From positions 671,754 through 735,753 of the forward strand of contig QAOA01005000.1 in the NCBI GenBank assembly GCA_003255065.1: 64,000 bases of DNA. The letters run 5' to 3'. Positions within the stretch are counted from its first letter, which is position 1; each line of letters opens with the position of its first letter. Made by a program: the position numbers and the translations under genes. Positions 13,591 to 23,745 of the stretch are shown here, piece by piece. The DNA is from Cercis canadensis. Its lineage: Eukaryota; Streptophyta; Magnoliopsida; Fabales; Fabaceae. The notes below the pieces were generated by a model. It did not search any database and was not told the origin of the DNA. It saw only the letters and a list, made by a program, of their open reading frames with translations.

Positions 13591-14003
13591 ATGGCGTCGA
13601 TTCCCATGGATGATTTTTCAAGTCCATTTTTCTTGCATCCCTCGGATTCACCAGGGTTGATCCTTGTCTCTCAATCACTCACTAGAGACAACTACAACTC
13701 CTGGCGTCGTGCAATGAAGATGGCGCTCATAGCCAAGAATAAGCTTGGCTTTGTGGATGGATCCATTTCTCCACCTGATGAGTCTGATTTTGCTAGTTTT
13801 CTAGCCTGGCAGCGTAACAACAATGTTGTTGCTTCATGGCTTCTCAATTCCATTTCCAAGGAAATCACAGCAAGTGTGATTTACTCCTCCACTGCAGCAG
13901 CCATCTGGCTTGATCTGCAAGAACGTTTTCAACAACAGAATGGTCCAAGAATCTTCCAATTGAAGAAAGAATTGATCACTCTCACTCAAGGATCTTTGTC
14001 AGT
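13591..14003 (+). CDS. Copia Gag N-terminal fragment
   Basis: The frame opens at ATG 13591 with the plant Copia gag signature: a short leader, then LTRDNYNSWRRAMKMAL, an AWQRNNNVVASWLLNSI block and a WLDLQERFQQ helix. This is the Retrotran_gag_3/UBN2-type capsid region. It is cut at the N at 14004, so the zinc knuckle and all of the polyprotein that follows in an intact element are absent. Gag would package the element RNA into cytoplasmic particles. This copy cannot do so alone. Confidence 0.85.
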
Positions 14004-14006
14004 NAC

Positions 14007-14696
14007 TTACTTCCTGATGCTTCCCTATACAGACGTCTCATTGGGAGACTCATGTATCTTACTGTCTCTAGGCCAGACATCAGCTATGCTGTCAATAAGC
14101 TGAGTCAATTCATGTCACAGCCTAGGGTTCCTCATTTGAAAGCAGTTCATCACCTCCTGCAGTATTTAACATCTGCTCCAGGTCAAGGCCTTTTGTTCTC
14201 TGCTACATCTTCCTTACGCCTTGCTGCCTTTGCTGATGCTGATTGGGGTAGCTGCTTAGACACCATAAGATCTACCACAGGGTACTGTATTTTCCTTGGT
14301 GATTCTTTGATCTCATGGAAATCCAAGAGACAACCTACTGTGTCTCGTTCCTCTGCAGAGGCTGAGTATAGAGCCTTGGCCAATGTCACTAGTGAGCTGC
14401 TATGGTTGAGGCAGCTGAGCAAGGTTTTCGAAATTTCCACTGATTCTATCATGGTTTTTTGTGACAATCAATCTGCCATCCATCTTGCCACTAATCCTAC
14501 TTCCACTGACAGATCCAAACATGTAGATATTGATTGCCATTTCATTAGAGAGCATGTCAATTCTGGTTTTCTCAAACTTGTACATGTTCAGTCACAACAT
14601 CAGCTTGCTGACTTACTCACCAAGCCTTTACCTTCTACTCAGTTTCGTTTTCTCAAGGCCAAGTTAGGTGTCTTAGACATTTACCTTCCAACTTGA
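14007..14696 (+). CDS. Copia Pol C-terminal fragment (end of RT plus RNase H)
   Basis: Downstream of the N the open frame starts inside reverse transcriptase (SLYRRLIGRLMYLTVSRPDI) and runs through the complete RNase H domain to TGA at 14694-14696. The RNase H acidic residues are visible in FADADWG, SSAEAEYRA, FCDNQSAI and HVDIDCHFIREH. The usual LADLLTKPL tail of Copia Pol is present. It has no start codon of its own and lacks integrase, protease and the RT catalytic centre. The stop overlaps the polypurine tract by design. Confidence 0.9.
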   Translation, partial: LLPDASLYRRLIGRLMYLTVSRPDISYAVNKLSQFMSQPRVPHLKAVHHLLQYLTSAPGQGLLFSATSSLRLAAFADADWGSCLDTIRSTTGYCIFLGDSLISWKSKRQPTVSRSSAEAEYRALANVTSELLWLRQLSKVFEISTDSIMVFCDNQSAIHLATNPTSTDRSKHVDIDCHFIREHVNSGFLKLVHVQSQHQLADLLTKPLPSTQFRFLKAKLGVLDIYLPT

Positions 14697-14703
14697 GGGG
14701 GGG
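14695..14703 (+). other. Copia polypurine tract
   Basis: A GAGGGGGGG purine run lies directly 5' of the 3' LTR, the expected plus-strand primer site. Confidence 0.9.
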
Positions 14704-14951
14704 TATTAGGCTTAATACAGCTCAGCACATATAGTTAGTATCCAGCTCAGCAAATTAGAATTAATACAGCTCAGCACATACAGTTAGTCTACAGCTCAGT
14801 TATAGGAAGTTAGTTAGGAAATTCAATTCAGTTTTTCTGTTATTGCAGCACATGCAGCACATGCAGTGCTTCTGCTATATATTTGTAAAAGGCCACGATT
14901 GGCACATCAATTATTCAATGAACAAGATTCATTTTTCTCAAAGTTCTAATA
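14704..14951 (+). repeat. Copia 3' LTR (248 bp)
   Basis: Near-identical to 13264-13502. It is 9 bp longer because a CACATGCAG unit is duplicated, and carries about two base changes. It ends CTAATA and is followed by the CTCTG target duplication. Confidence 0.95.
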
Positions 14952-15164
14952 CTCTGGCCTCGCGACAAGCTCAACTGGTGGTTTACCCCCAACCCTTACT
15001 ATCGCTGGGACCGCAAGCTCAGTCTCGAAAAGGTTCAGTATACTACCATCCATGTTTATCTTTGCTTTTTGCTTGCTTCTGAGTTTCTTGACATGATTGA
15101 TGGTTCTGTTGGAGCTTTTTCTTCCTCCAAGAAAAAGAAGAACAAGAAGAATAATAACAAGTGA

Positions 15165-16325
15165 CAGAAGGAAAAAGAGACCCAATCGTTCATTCCTAGG
15201 GTTTTTGATGTGGTTGATTGGTTTCTTCTAGGGCTTTGAGCTTTAGGTTTCAGCTTGAGACTATGGAAATGAATGCAAAAGACACCATTTGTAACTTTCC
15301 TGCATTTCTTTCGTTTTTTTTTGTTTTTCGTCGACGATGATGTATTCCGTTGGCAATAGAAAAACTCACTCGTTTTCTACTGTATTGCCAGTGAAAAGAG
15401 ATAAAAACATGTCGTTTAATCGCGTTTCTTTCACTTTCTCGGCTGCCAACGATATCGAAAAGATGAAGCAAAGTAAATTTTTAGTTCAGCTTGAGTCTGT
15501 GCTTGATGATAGGGACTCAGTCGCAGAGTGAAAGGGAGAGAATATATAGATGGGATATTGGGGATTCGGTTAGGTGGAGGGTTGTTTATGGCCTTTTCTG
15601 GGCAACCAACAAGAGGGATACATTACATATGATATCACGCACATGATAACTTAAGTTGAGGAATGAGGATGCAATCGCTGATCACTAGGATAGGGACGCT
15701 TTCTGATTTGGGTTAATTCTTGTATCGCAAGTTTGTTTCTTGGTGAGCTGTATTTGTGTCATGTGAGTTGTTTCCGGCCGGTTGCCATCGCATTAAATAA
15801 AAGGAAACGGGCTTAGCCGTGGCTCGATCCTCCCTTGGATATTTTAATATACTGATGTACGCAATCAAATATTGCCACTGTAGTGGAGGTGAGCCATTGC
15901 CCAACCCCATTTTAATTGATGTAAAGTATTTAACCCAAAAAAACAAATTGACAAAGCATATGATAATGACATGCAATTATATATATTATTAGTTTCAACA
16001 GAATTGGCGAATTATTGATGTACGAATTACGACAATGTTACGATATAACTGAGCTTTGCTTGACCTGATGAGTGAATGGCTGAGAGCTTAATTGTATGTT
16101 TTCCTTTAGAGATAAGATAAGCAAACATAATTTTATACTCGTTGTATTGATAGTCAACAGCCTTGTTAATTTGTACAGTGCACGTCATTGTCTCGAGCTC
16201 AGCAACCTTACTAAACTTAATAATTTAGGACACCCTCATCCTGATCCTAGCTATTAAAGATTATATAAACAGCAGATCCAAGAAGCAAAGCCATCAAATA
16301 AACAAGAACCTCTTAAGTGTTATCA
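15165..16325. other. spacer between the exonuclease-like gene and the SDR array
   Basis: No supported gene. Short frames at 15250-15531 overlap on both strands and look random. The stretch just before 16326 carries TATATAAAC near 16262-16270, a plausible TATA element for the first SDR gene. Confidence 0.5.
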
Positions 16326-17186
16326 ATGTCCAAACTAAGGTATGGTTGTCATCAGATCTGCATTCCACTTAATTTCCTTTGACTAATGAAATTTTCTTGT
16401 ATGGTTTTCAGGTTGGAGGGTAAGGTGGGTATTGTGACTGGGGCAGCTAGTGGAATTGGAGCAGAGGCCGTGAAAATATTCACGGAAAATGGGGCATCCG
16501 TGGTTGCAGCAGATGTCCAAGATGAATTGGGTCATCAACTTGTTGCTTCAATAGGCTCACACAAAGTGTGTTACTTTCACTGCGATGTGAGAGATGAGAA
16601 ACAAGTGGAGGAAACAGTCAGTTTTGCCTTTGAGAAATATGGTAGCTTGGATATCATGTTGAGCAATGCTGGTGTCTTAGGCTCTTTATCTGGCATACTT
16701 GACCTTGATCTGAATCAATTTGATAACACCATGGCTGTGAATGTTCGTGGTGTAGCTGCAACAATAAAGCACGCTGCTCGTGCTATGGTGGCTAATAAAA
16801 TCCGTGGATCCATCATTTGCACTACTAGTGTTGCAGGCTCGGTTGCTGGATGTGGCCCTCATGCTTATACCACATCCAAACATGCTCTTGTAGGTCTTAT
16901 CCGTTCAGCTTGTAGTGAACTTGGGTCTTTTGGGATCAGAGTTAATAGCATCTCACCATTTGGAGTTGCCACACCTCTTGTGTGCAAAGCGATCCATAAG
17001 GACCCACATGAAGTTGAAGCTATTACTTCTGCTTTTGCCACTTTGAAGGGTATTACATTGAAGGCTACCCATATTGCACAAGCTGCTCTATTTCTTGCTT
17101 CTGATGATTCGGTTTATGTTAGTGGCCATAACTTGGTGGTTGATGGAGGCTTCACTGCCGTTAATCAATGTTTTCCTACCTCCTGA
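16326..17186 (+). CDS. SDR oxidoreductase, tandem copy 1 (262 aa, 2 exons)
   Basis: NAD(P)-dependent short-chain dehydrogenase/reductase of the plant SDR110C type (secoisolariciresinol dehydrogenase, momilactone A synthase and ABA2/SDR relatives). A 14-nt first coding exon (16326-16339) supplies ATG and four codons. The main exon is 16412-17186. Landmarks: cofactor loop TGAASGIG at 14-21, acidic Asp39 after beta-2 (favours NAD), NAG at 90-92, Asn115, and catalytic Ser144, Tyr157 and Lys161 in YTTSK. The C-terminal SGHNLVVDGGFT motif is intact. The enzyme is probably a cytosolic dehydrogenase of a secondary-metabolite alcohol; the substrate is unknown. The 72-bp intron and splice phase are shared with copies 2 and 3. 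Confidence 0.92.
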
Positions 17187-19211
17187 AACATCAGTCTTTG
17201 CCATCTTTCTTCAAGAAACTAGTTTTACTATTCATGACTAAATTTTAATCTTAAAGTTGCACTTTCCGTGATTTTTCCTTTGAGTTAATTAAGGCCTCTT
17301 ACCAGCACTTTCCGTGATTTTTCCTGGTAACCTGCAATTAATGTCGTCTTCTGCTTTTCTCCATAAAATTGTGCAAAATAGAATTGGTGAAGTGACCCAA
17401 GTCACAATTGAGGGCCATCCCCTTTTCTTCAACAATCATCACCAATGTTTTATTTATTACTGCCGTAACTTTTAAATTTACGCTTTAATTCTGATTCCTC
17501 TACAACATGATCTTGCTCTAACCTTGATTTTATCCAATGTGTTACTCGTAATTTTCTTTCACGACAATTTTTTTTTTCTACCTGCAAACACTAACGAACT
17601 TTCGTCGAGGCTCTTCGTTGGGCCCGTGAAAATCAGCTAACCATTGGGCTGAACGTGAAAACCGACCCAAAATAACGAACTGTGGTCTTCACTGTTGTCA
17701 AGTTTTTTCTCATTTTTTTTTTGTGCTGGAGTCATCATCGGAGTATTTATTAAAAACTAGAAAGAGAGAGGTAATCGATTATAGCCCAGCCCACTATATG
17801 ATATGATAGTGATACAGCCACAAATCCAACCAAAATAAAATAGATGCAAATATTAAAAAGTAAATTTATAATGAAAAATAAGGAAGCCTTGGGATGAACT
17901 ATTTTTAATAGAAAATTTCCGAGAATGACTTTTACAAACAAAAATCTTATGGAATATATATACAGAACTAGATGTATAATTGGTTGATACTTTTTCCAAG
18001 TTCAGGGAATTTTTATTTTGAAAAAAAATATTTGAACTTCAGTTTTTAAAATTTCACAAGTTCTTTTTCAATCATAAATCTACTTGAAATAGCTTTTTTT
18101 TAAAATAGTTCTAAAGGGTTAACAAAATCTGNAATATTAAAAAGTAAATTTATAATGAAAAATAAGGAAGCCTTGGGATGAACTATTTTTAATAGAAAAT
18201 TTCCGAGAATGACTTTTACAAACAAAAATCTTATGGAATATATATGCAGAACTAGATGTATAATTGGTTGATACTTTTTCCAAATTCAGGGAATTTTTAT
18301 TTTGAAAAAAAATATTTGAACTTCAGTTTTTAAAATTTCACAAGTTCTTTTTCAATCATAAATCTACTTGAAATAGCTTTTTTTAAAATAGTTCTAAAGG
18401 GTTAACAAAATCTGCTAATTTTCTTTTTAATAAAAAGTGTTATAAAATCTCATCTGATTTTGGCTTTCTTAGACAATCTTCCAGAAGAACTTCAAAGCAC
18501 GTCATTCTCCGGAGTTTGGGGTGAGGACTGCGTGATTCTTGGGGTGGCTTTCTTATCAATAAAATGGCTAAGACTTTTAACACTCAATACTTTTCAAGCC
18601 CAAATAGTCAATAGATTCAATACACGTCATTTCCTTCAGCGCTTTTCTTTTTTTGGCCCATGATGATTTCCTTCAGTTCATCAAAGAAATAAACTTCATA
18701 ATTCAGGATATCATGAATTTTTTTCCTTCACCAAATCGTACTATTATGAACCCCAATTAAATATGTACATTATAGATTTAACTTACATATGTTTAATTTT
18801 AGAAAAAAAATGCTAAATCACATTCAAATTCTGACATTTTATTTTTTGCTAAATAACATAATTTATTTACAGCATGTTTGGAACATTAAATTTTTTGAAA
18901 TGATTTCATTTACAAATGAATTATCTTAACCATAGTAACTTAAGAATTCAATTTATTTAAAAATATTATTCTACATATAATATTTAAACATTTGTAAATC
19001 TTTCCACACCTTTGATTGGATTTTTTTAAAAGAAAAATTGAATGAAATCGGTTAATTTTTATTTTAAACATGATCCCAACAAACTCTTTAGATTGACAAG
19101 AAGTGTAGTTGTGACTGGTTTTTGACTACCATCTCTCTTGAGATTATATAAACCGCACCAGACTTGAAGAATTCTATGCAGGTGCATCGAGGAAACAAGA
19201 AGGTCTTATCA
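17187..19211. other. spacer between SDR copies 1 and 2, with a duplicated block
   Basis: AT-rich DNA. Positions about 17848-18131 are repeated at 18133-18416 with about three differences, separated by a single N at 18132. This is best read as two haplotype contig ends not merged (see findings). No coding signal is seen. TATATAAACC near 19145-19154 may be the TATA box of SDR copy 2. Confidence 0.65.
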
Positions 19212-20131
19212 ATGTCGAAGCAAAGGTATGATTTTCATTCTATAATCGTATATTGAATTTGCCTTCTGTTTTGGTTAATTAAATTCCAGTTTTTCTTGGA
19301 ATGATTCTATACTCACTATTAACTATGTTGTGCTATGTCCGTATGGGGGTTTTCAGGTTAGAAGGTAAGGTGGGTATTGTGACAGGGGGAGCGAGTGGGA
19401 TAGGAGCAGAGACTGTGAGAATATTTGCAGAACACGGGGCATTCGTAGTTGCAGCAGACGTTCAAGATGAATTGGGTTATCAACTTGCAGCTTCAATAGG
19501 TTCAGATAAAGTGAGTTACCGCCACTGTGATGTGAGAGATGAAAAGCAAGTTGAGGAAACAGTAAGTTTTGCTTTACAGAAATATGGGAGACTAGATATC
19601 ATGTTCAGCAACGCTGGAATTGTGGGCTCTATGTCTGGCATACTTGACCTTGATCTCAATGGATTTGACAATACCATGGCTGTGAATGTTCGTGGTGTAG
19701 CTGCAACAATCAAGCATGCTGCTCGTTCTATGGTGGCTAATAAAATCCGTGGATCTATCATTTGCACTGCTAGTGTGGCAGGTTTGGTTGCTGGATGTGG
19801 CACGCATGCTTATACTACATCCAAACATGCTATTATAGGTCTTGTCCGCACAGCATGTAGCGAGCTTGGGGCTTTTGGAATCAGAGTTAATTGCGTGTCA
19901 CCATATGCAGTTGCTACACCTCTTACATGTACAGCGCTCAATATGGAGCCAGATCAAGTTGAAGCCACTGGATCTGATTTTTCCAATCTAAAGGATATTA
20001 CATTGAAGGCTAGCCATATTGCAGAAGCTGCTCTGTTTCTTGCTTCTGATGATTCACTTTATATTAGTGGACACAACTTGGTAGTTGATGGAGGCTTTAC
20101 TGCTGTTAAAAGCTGTATTCCTAGTGATTAA
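19212..20131 (+). CDS. SDR oxidoreductase, tandem copy 2 (262 aa, 2 exons)
   Basis: Second member of the SDR array, with exon 1 at 19212-19225 (14 nt) and exon 2 at 19357-20131, the same lengths and phase as copy 1. The cofactor loop is TGGASGIG, and SNAG, the catalytic Ser and YTTSK are all present, so it should be active. Relative to copy 1, Ala replaces Phe in the substrate-loop segment (SPYAVATPLTC versus SPFGVATPLVC). This region often sets substrate choice in SDRs, so function may have diverged. The 131-bp intron is longer than that of copy 1. Longer minus-strand frames inside it are shadows. Confidence 0.92.
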
Positions 20132-20858
20132 GTAAAAGATCTGGCCTTGAATATGCCAATATAACATGTATGTTCAGATAATAAACATCATCGTCGTTTA
20201 ATATTTGTTACCACCATAGAAATAAGATATATCCCTTGAGCATCTCAGATTTACTATGATTCTTTAATCTAACACGAAGTTATTGAAAGAAACAACATTG
20301 CAACGTGATTCTTTACCTCCAAAGTCAACAAATTCTGCTAACTTCCATTCAATTTTTTTATTTGTTTAAAGATTTTTCACCATTCCTTTACACGAAAGTC
20401 AAGCCACTATAACATATAAGAAAGGGAAATTATGCATGTATAGAAAGTCAATGATGTTGTGTTGTGTACCTATATACTGATTGGCTTAGACTATCAGCTG
20501 GAATAAGATATGGAGTGTCTGATAGCTGATTCTTATTCAACTGTAGTACAATAATGACAAGGACCATGTGATTGGAAACAGAGTGTACTGAATTAAGAAA
20601 AAAAAAAAAGATGCATAGTGCCAAAGTCAAAGGAAGATACACTGTTAATGAGTTTGGGCAGTTTCTCTCAGTAACTGATTTAGGATATTTTCCTTATATA
20701 ACTGGTTAGACGTTGTTTTCCCCCATCATTTTGTGGAGCTTAGAACCCAACAAAAACCTTATCAATTAGGGGAAAGTGAAGCAATATAAAATTGGCATTG
20801 AAGAGCTTTATTTTCAGGTCTGAGGGAGCTCATCAATCAAACAAGAAGCTCCATACCA
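20132..20858. other. spacer between SDR copies 2 and 3
   Basis: Contains the 3' region of copy 2 and the promoter of copy 3. I see no gene; short frames lack features. Confidence 0.5.
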
Positions 20859-21806
20859 ATGTCGAAGCAAAGGTAACATTCATGCATTAGCCCCCAAAAT
20901 TAGATGCCCCTTCTTCTTCCTCTGCACTATCCGTTAGCAAAATCCAGATTTTCTTGATTCTATTTCTACAATCTGTTAAATATTCGAGTATTTTGAATGT
21001 TTCTTTATATGACTGACCTTGTAGCTTGTAGGTTGGAGGGTAAGGTGGCACTTATCACAGGAGCAGCTAGTGGAATTGGAGAGGAGACAGTGAGAGTATT
21101 CGCTGAAAATGGGGCCTTTATTGTTGCAGCAGACATTGAAGATAAACTGGGTCATCAAGTGGCAGGTTCCATAGGGTCAGATAGGGTGAGTTACCAGCAT
21201 TGTGATGTGAGAGATGAGAAACAGGTTGAGGAAACAATAAATTACACTCTGGAGAAATATGGGAGCCTAGATATCCTGTTTAGTAATGCTGGAATACTAG
21301 GGTCTCTATCTGGCATCCTTGACCTTGATCTAAACCAATTTGATAACACCATGGCTACTAATGTTCGCGGCGTAGCAGCAACAATGAAGCACGCTGCTCG
21401 TGCTATGGTGGCCAAAAGCATCCGTGGATCCATCATATGCACTACCAGTGTGGCAGCTTGTGTTGGAGGAACTGGTCCTCATGGTTATACCACATCCAAA
21501 CATGCTCTTCTAGGACTTGTACGGTCAGCATGTAGTGAGCTTGGAGCGTATGGAATTAGAGTTAATTGTGTCTCCCCTTTTGGAGTTGCCACACCTCTTG
21601 CCTGTGGAGCATTTAATCTTCAACCTCATCAAGTTGAAGCTAATAGCTCTGCCAAGGCTAATCTCAAGGGCATTGTGTTGAAGGCTAGGCATATTGCAGA
21701 AGCAGCTTTGTTTCTTGCTTCTGATGAATCTCTTTACATCAGTGGACACAACTTGGTGGTTGACGGTGGCTTCACGGTGGTCAATCATAGTTTTTCTGCC
21801 ATCTAA
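20859..21806 (+). CDS. SDR oxidoreductase, tandem copy 3 (262 aa, 2 exons)
   Basis: Third member of the SDR array: exon 1 at 20859-20872 (14 nt), a 159-bp intron, exon 2 at 21032-21806. It has TGAASGIG, an acidic residue after beta-2 (AADIED), SNAG, the catalytic Ser and YTTSK. It differs from copies 1 and 2 at the Ser-loop (SVAACVGGTGPHG), next to the active site, and in the substrate loop (PFGVATPLACGAFNL). All three proteins are exactly 262 residues, pointing to tandem duplication followed by modest divergence. A specialised-metabolite dehydrogenase is inferred from the family; the substrate is unknown. Confidence 0.92.
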
Positions 21807-23745
21807 AACACATAGTTCGTCAACAAACCAATACTGTATTCTTCATTGTCATTTCCTTTTCCCTTCTCTTTGAAGTTGAGAATTTGATTCAACTTGTGTC
21901 AAGCCCATGTGCACTCTCCTAACAACGTGCAAAGTCTCTCCTCAATTTTTGTATTTTGCATATCATAAATACATCAACCCTAAACGCCAAAAAATGAAAT
22001 AAAATAAAGAATCCACCTTGTTTTTCCTATGCCACTTCCCTTTTCTCTATTCTTTTTGCAAGTTTTTTCTTCTTATTATTGAATATTGTATGTATCAAAT
22101 ATAAAGGAAAAGACATGACACTGCAAGAGTTTTTACCACTTTCATTTATATTATGCCATATTATCAATTAAACAAGGCCAGTAATGAGTAATGACTATTA
22201 CATATTTAGCATCAATGTTCACATTTTGAATAAAGGAACTTGGCAAACTATCTCAAATCCCAATACCGAAGACTGGAAGTGAACCAGCAATCCCTGCAGT
22301 GAACTGATATACTGTTATGTGGCACCCAGACCAAAAGGAGACCATGGTCATGTGGTTCCAGGTTATTTAATAGCAAATTAGCAAAGCCATTGGAAACTAA
22401 AAATGGTACAGACTGCAAGGGAGACAAACCACATATATAGTTAATATGCTTAATTGGTCTAAATTTGTTTCCTTTTCATTCACCCCTGCCATTCCCAACT
22501 CTGGACTCCTCCTCCTTTTCCCTCTGATAAAAATGAAATTCCAAAAATTAGGATATTTGACATAGAAATTTGCGGCTACATCTAGCATTACTCTATTCAG
22601 ACTCTGGACATAATCTAATTAATCATTTCTCGTATGTCAACCCACAACTTCAGGAAGAAACACGTGAACTTTAAAAATTTATGAATTAAGAACACATTTT
22701 CTTGCACAGAATCCTAAAGAGTCTACGATAATATAATAAGCATGCATCTAAATACAATGTTAGCAGCACGGTTACAGCAGACTAATAAAAGCCAGAATTA
22801 GTGAGGGTCATGAATACAGTGCATGGTGTTCTCGTGCTCTCGTAGTGCTACTTTTAGTTAGAACTTAGAAACCACATTCATGAATGTGAGCATTGCAACC
22901 AGAAACCCTCAATATTCCCATCCCTTTTTTTAAGAGAAAATCACAGTTGTGGAATATTATTGAAATTGAATTGAATAATTAACTCAAATGAGATTAATCC
23001 ATTGTTGAAATGATTCTTAATCAAGAAAGATTTTTGGCATAAATTTTGGCTGAGATTTTCACAGGACGACATGAATGTGATTCGGGCACTAAGAAATTCA
23101 AATCAATGGCAATTTTAGGGAGAAACAATTGCATGTTTCAAACTCTTGAATATATAGAAGAGTACAGGGTCTAAATTTGGTTCCACCCTTGGTTTTACAG
23201 ACCCATAAGCCACATAATGTTGAGCCTTTTTTTTTAATAATAAATTTTTGGGTTTTTTCCAACAACTTTATTCTGATTAACTGATTTATGTCATCCATGA
23301 CGACTGTCACCGTCATCCGCCTCTCTATTTTCCAGGAGTTACACTCATTCCAACTAGTTGGAATTTGCTGAGAAAAATCAAACCCATCATCAACACATAT
23401 TCCATATATCATATCCCACAAAAAAAAAAAAACAACAACAAACATTCCATATATGTTTTAATTTAAAAGGCCAATTGGGATTTGCTAATTTCTTTGGTCA
23501 CCATGTTTGTCTCCTTTTGTATTGACCATTTGTCGAAGCAAGAGAGTAACTAAAAAGGTCCCAAACCTGCCAGTCAAAACTACCAGTTCCCTACCAAAAT
23601 TGAAGACCAACCAAACTAGTTTAACTCCTCTTCAGGCAAGTTCCAGAGCTATGTATCCTGTCGTTTTGCCATTCCAGTCGCTGAGAATTAGGCACTACGA
23701 ATCCCCCATTTTCTGGTTCAGTTGTTGATTTAGAGGTTTTGAGGC
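21807..23745. other. intergenic region after the SDR array
   Basis: No gene recognised. Several short frames on both strands have no conserved features. The end of this stretch is the likely promoter and leader of the membrane-protein gene. Confidence 0.5.

Larger units (their letters stand above)
13259..14956 (+). mobile_element. Ty1/Copia LTR retrotransposon with internal gap and 5-bp target duplications
   Basis: Full structure: target duplication CTCTG (13259-13263 and 14952-14956), 5' LTR, primer-binding site, gag start, pol end, polypurine tract, 3' LTR. The element itself is 13264-14951. An N at 14004 joins the gag fragment directly to the end of reverse transcriptase, so protease, integrase and most of RT are missing. 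This is either a real deletion or an assembly collapse. The two LTRs differ by about two substitutions and one 9-bp duplication, so the insertion is young. Confidence 0.95.
12722..15164 (+). pseudogene. RNase D/Werner-like 3'-5' exonuclease-domain gene, split by a Copia insertion
   Basis: The coding sequence runs from ATG 12722 to 13263 and resumes at 14957-15164 (TGA). The two parts plus one copy of the target duplication total 750 nt, 249 codons, with no stop. As assembled, translation reads into the LTR and ends at 13294. The fold matches plant DEDD exonuclease-like proteins: a VVGVSVECE strand near 58-66, FFDDPRVVAVGI near 111-122, then LSLEKVQY near 202-209 and a Lys/Asn-rich C-terminus. 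Three of the four catalytic acidic positions appear lost (Ser62, Ser126, His213 where Asp is usual); Glu64 is kept. The protein was therefore probably not an active nuclease even before the insertion. No intron is seen. Other copies of the gene may remain intact elsewhere. Confidence 0.85.

Noticed and set aside
16686..21788. Antisense open frames inside the three SDR genes
   Set aside because: Shadow frames mirroring conserved codons; they recur at the same place in each paralog for that reason.
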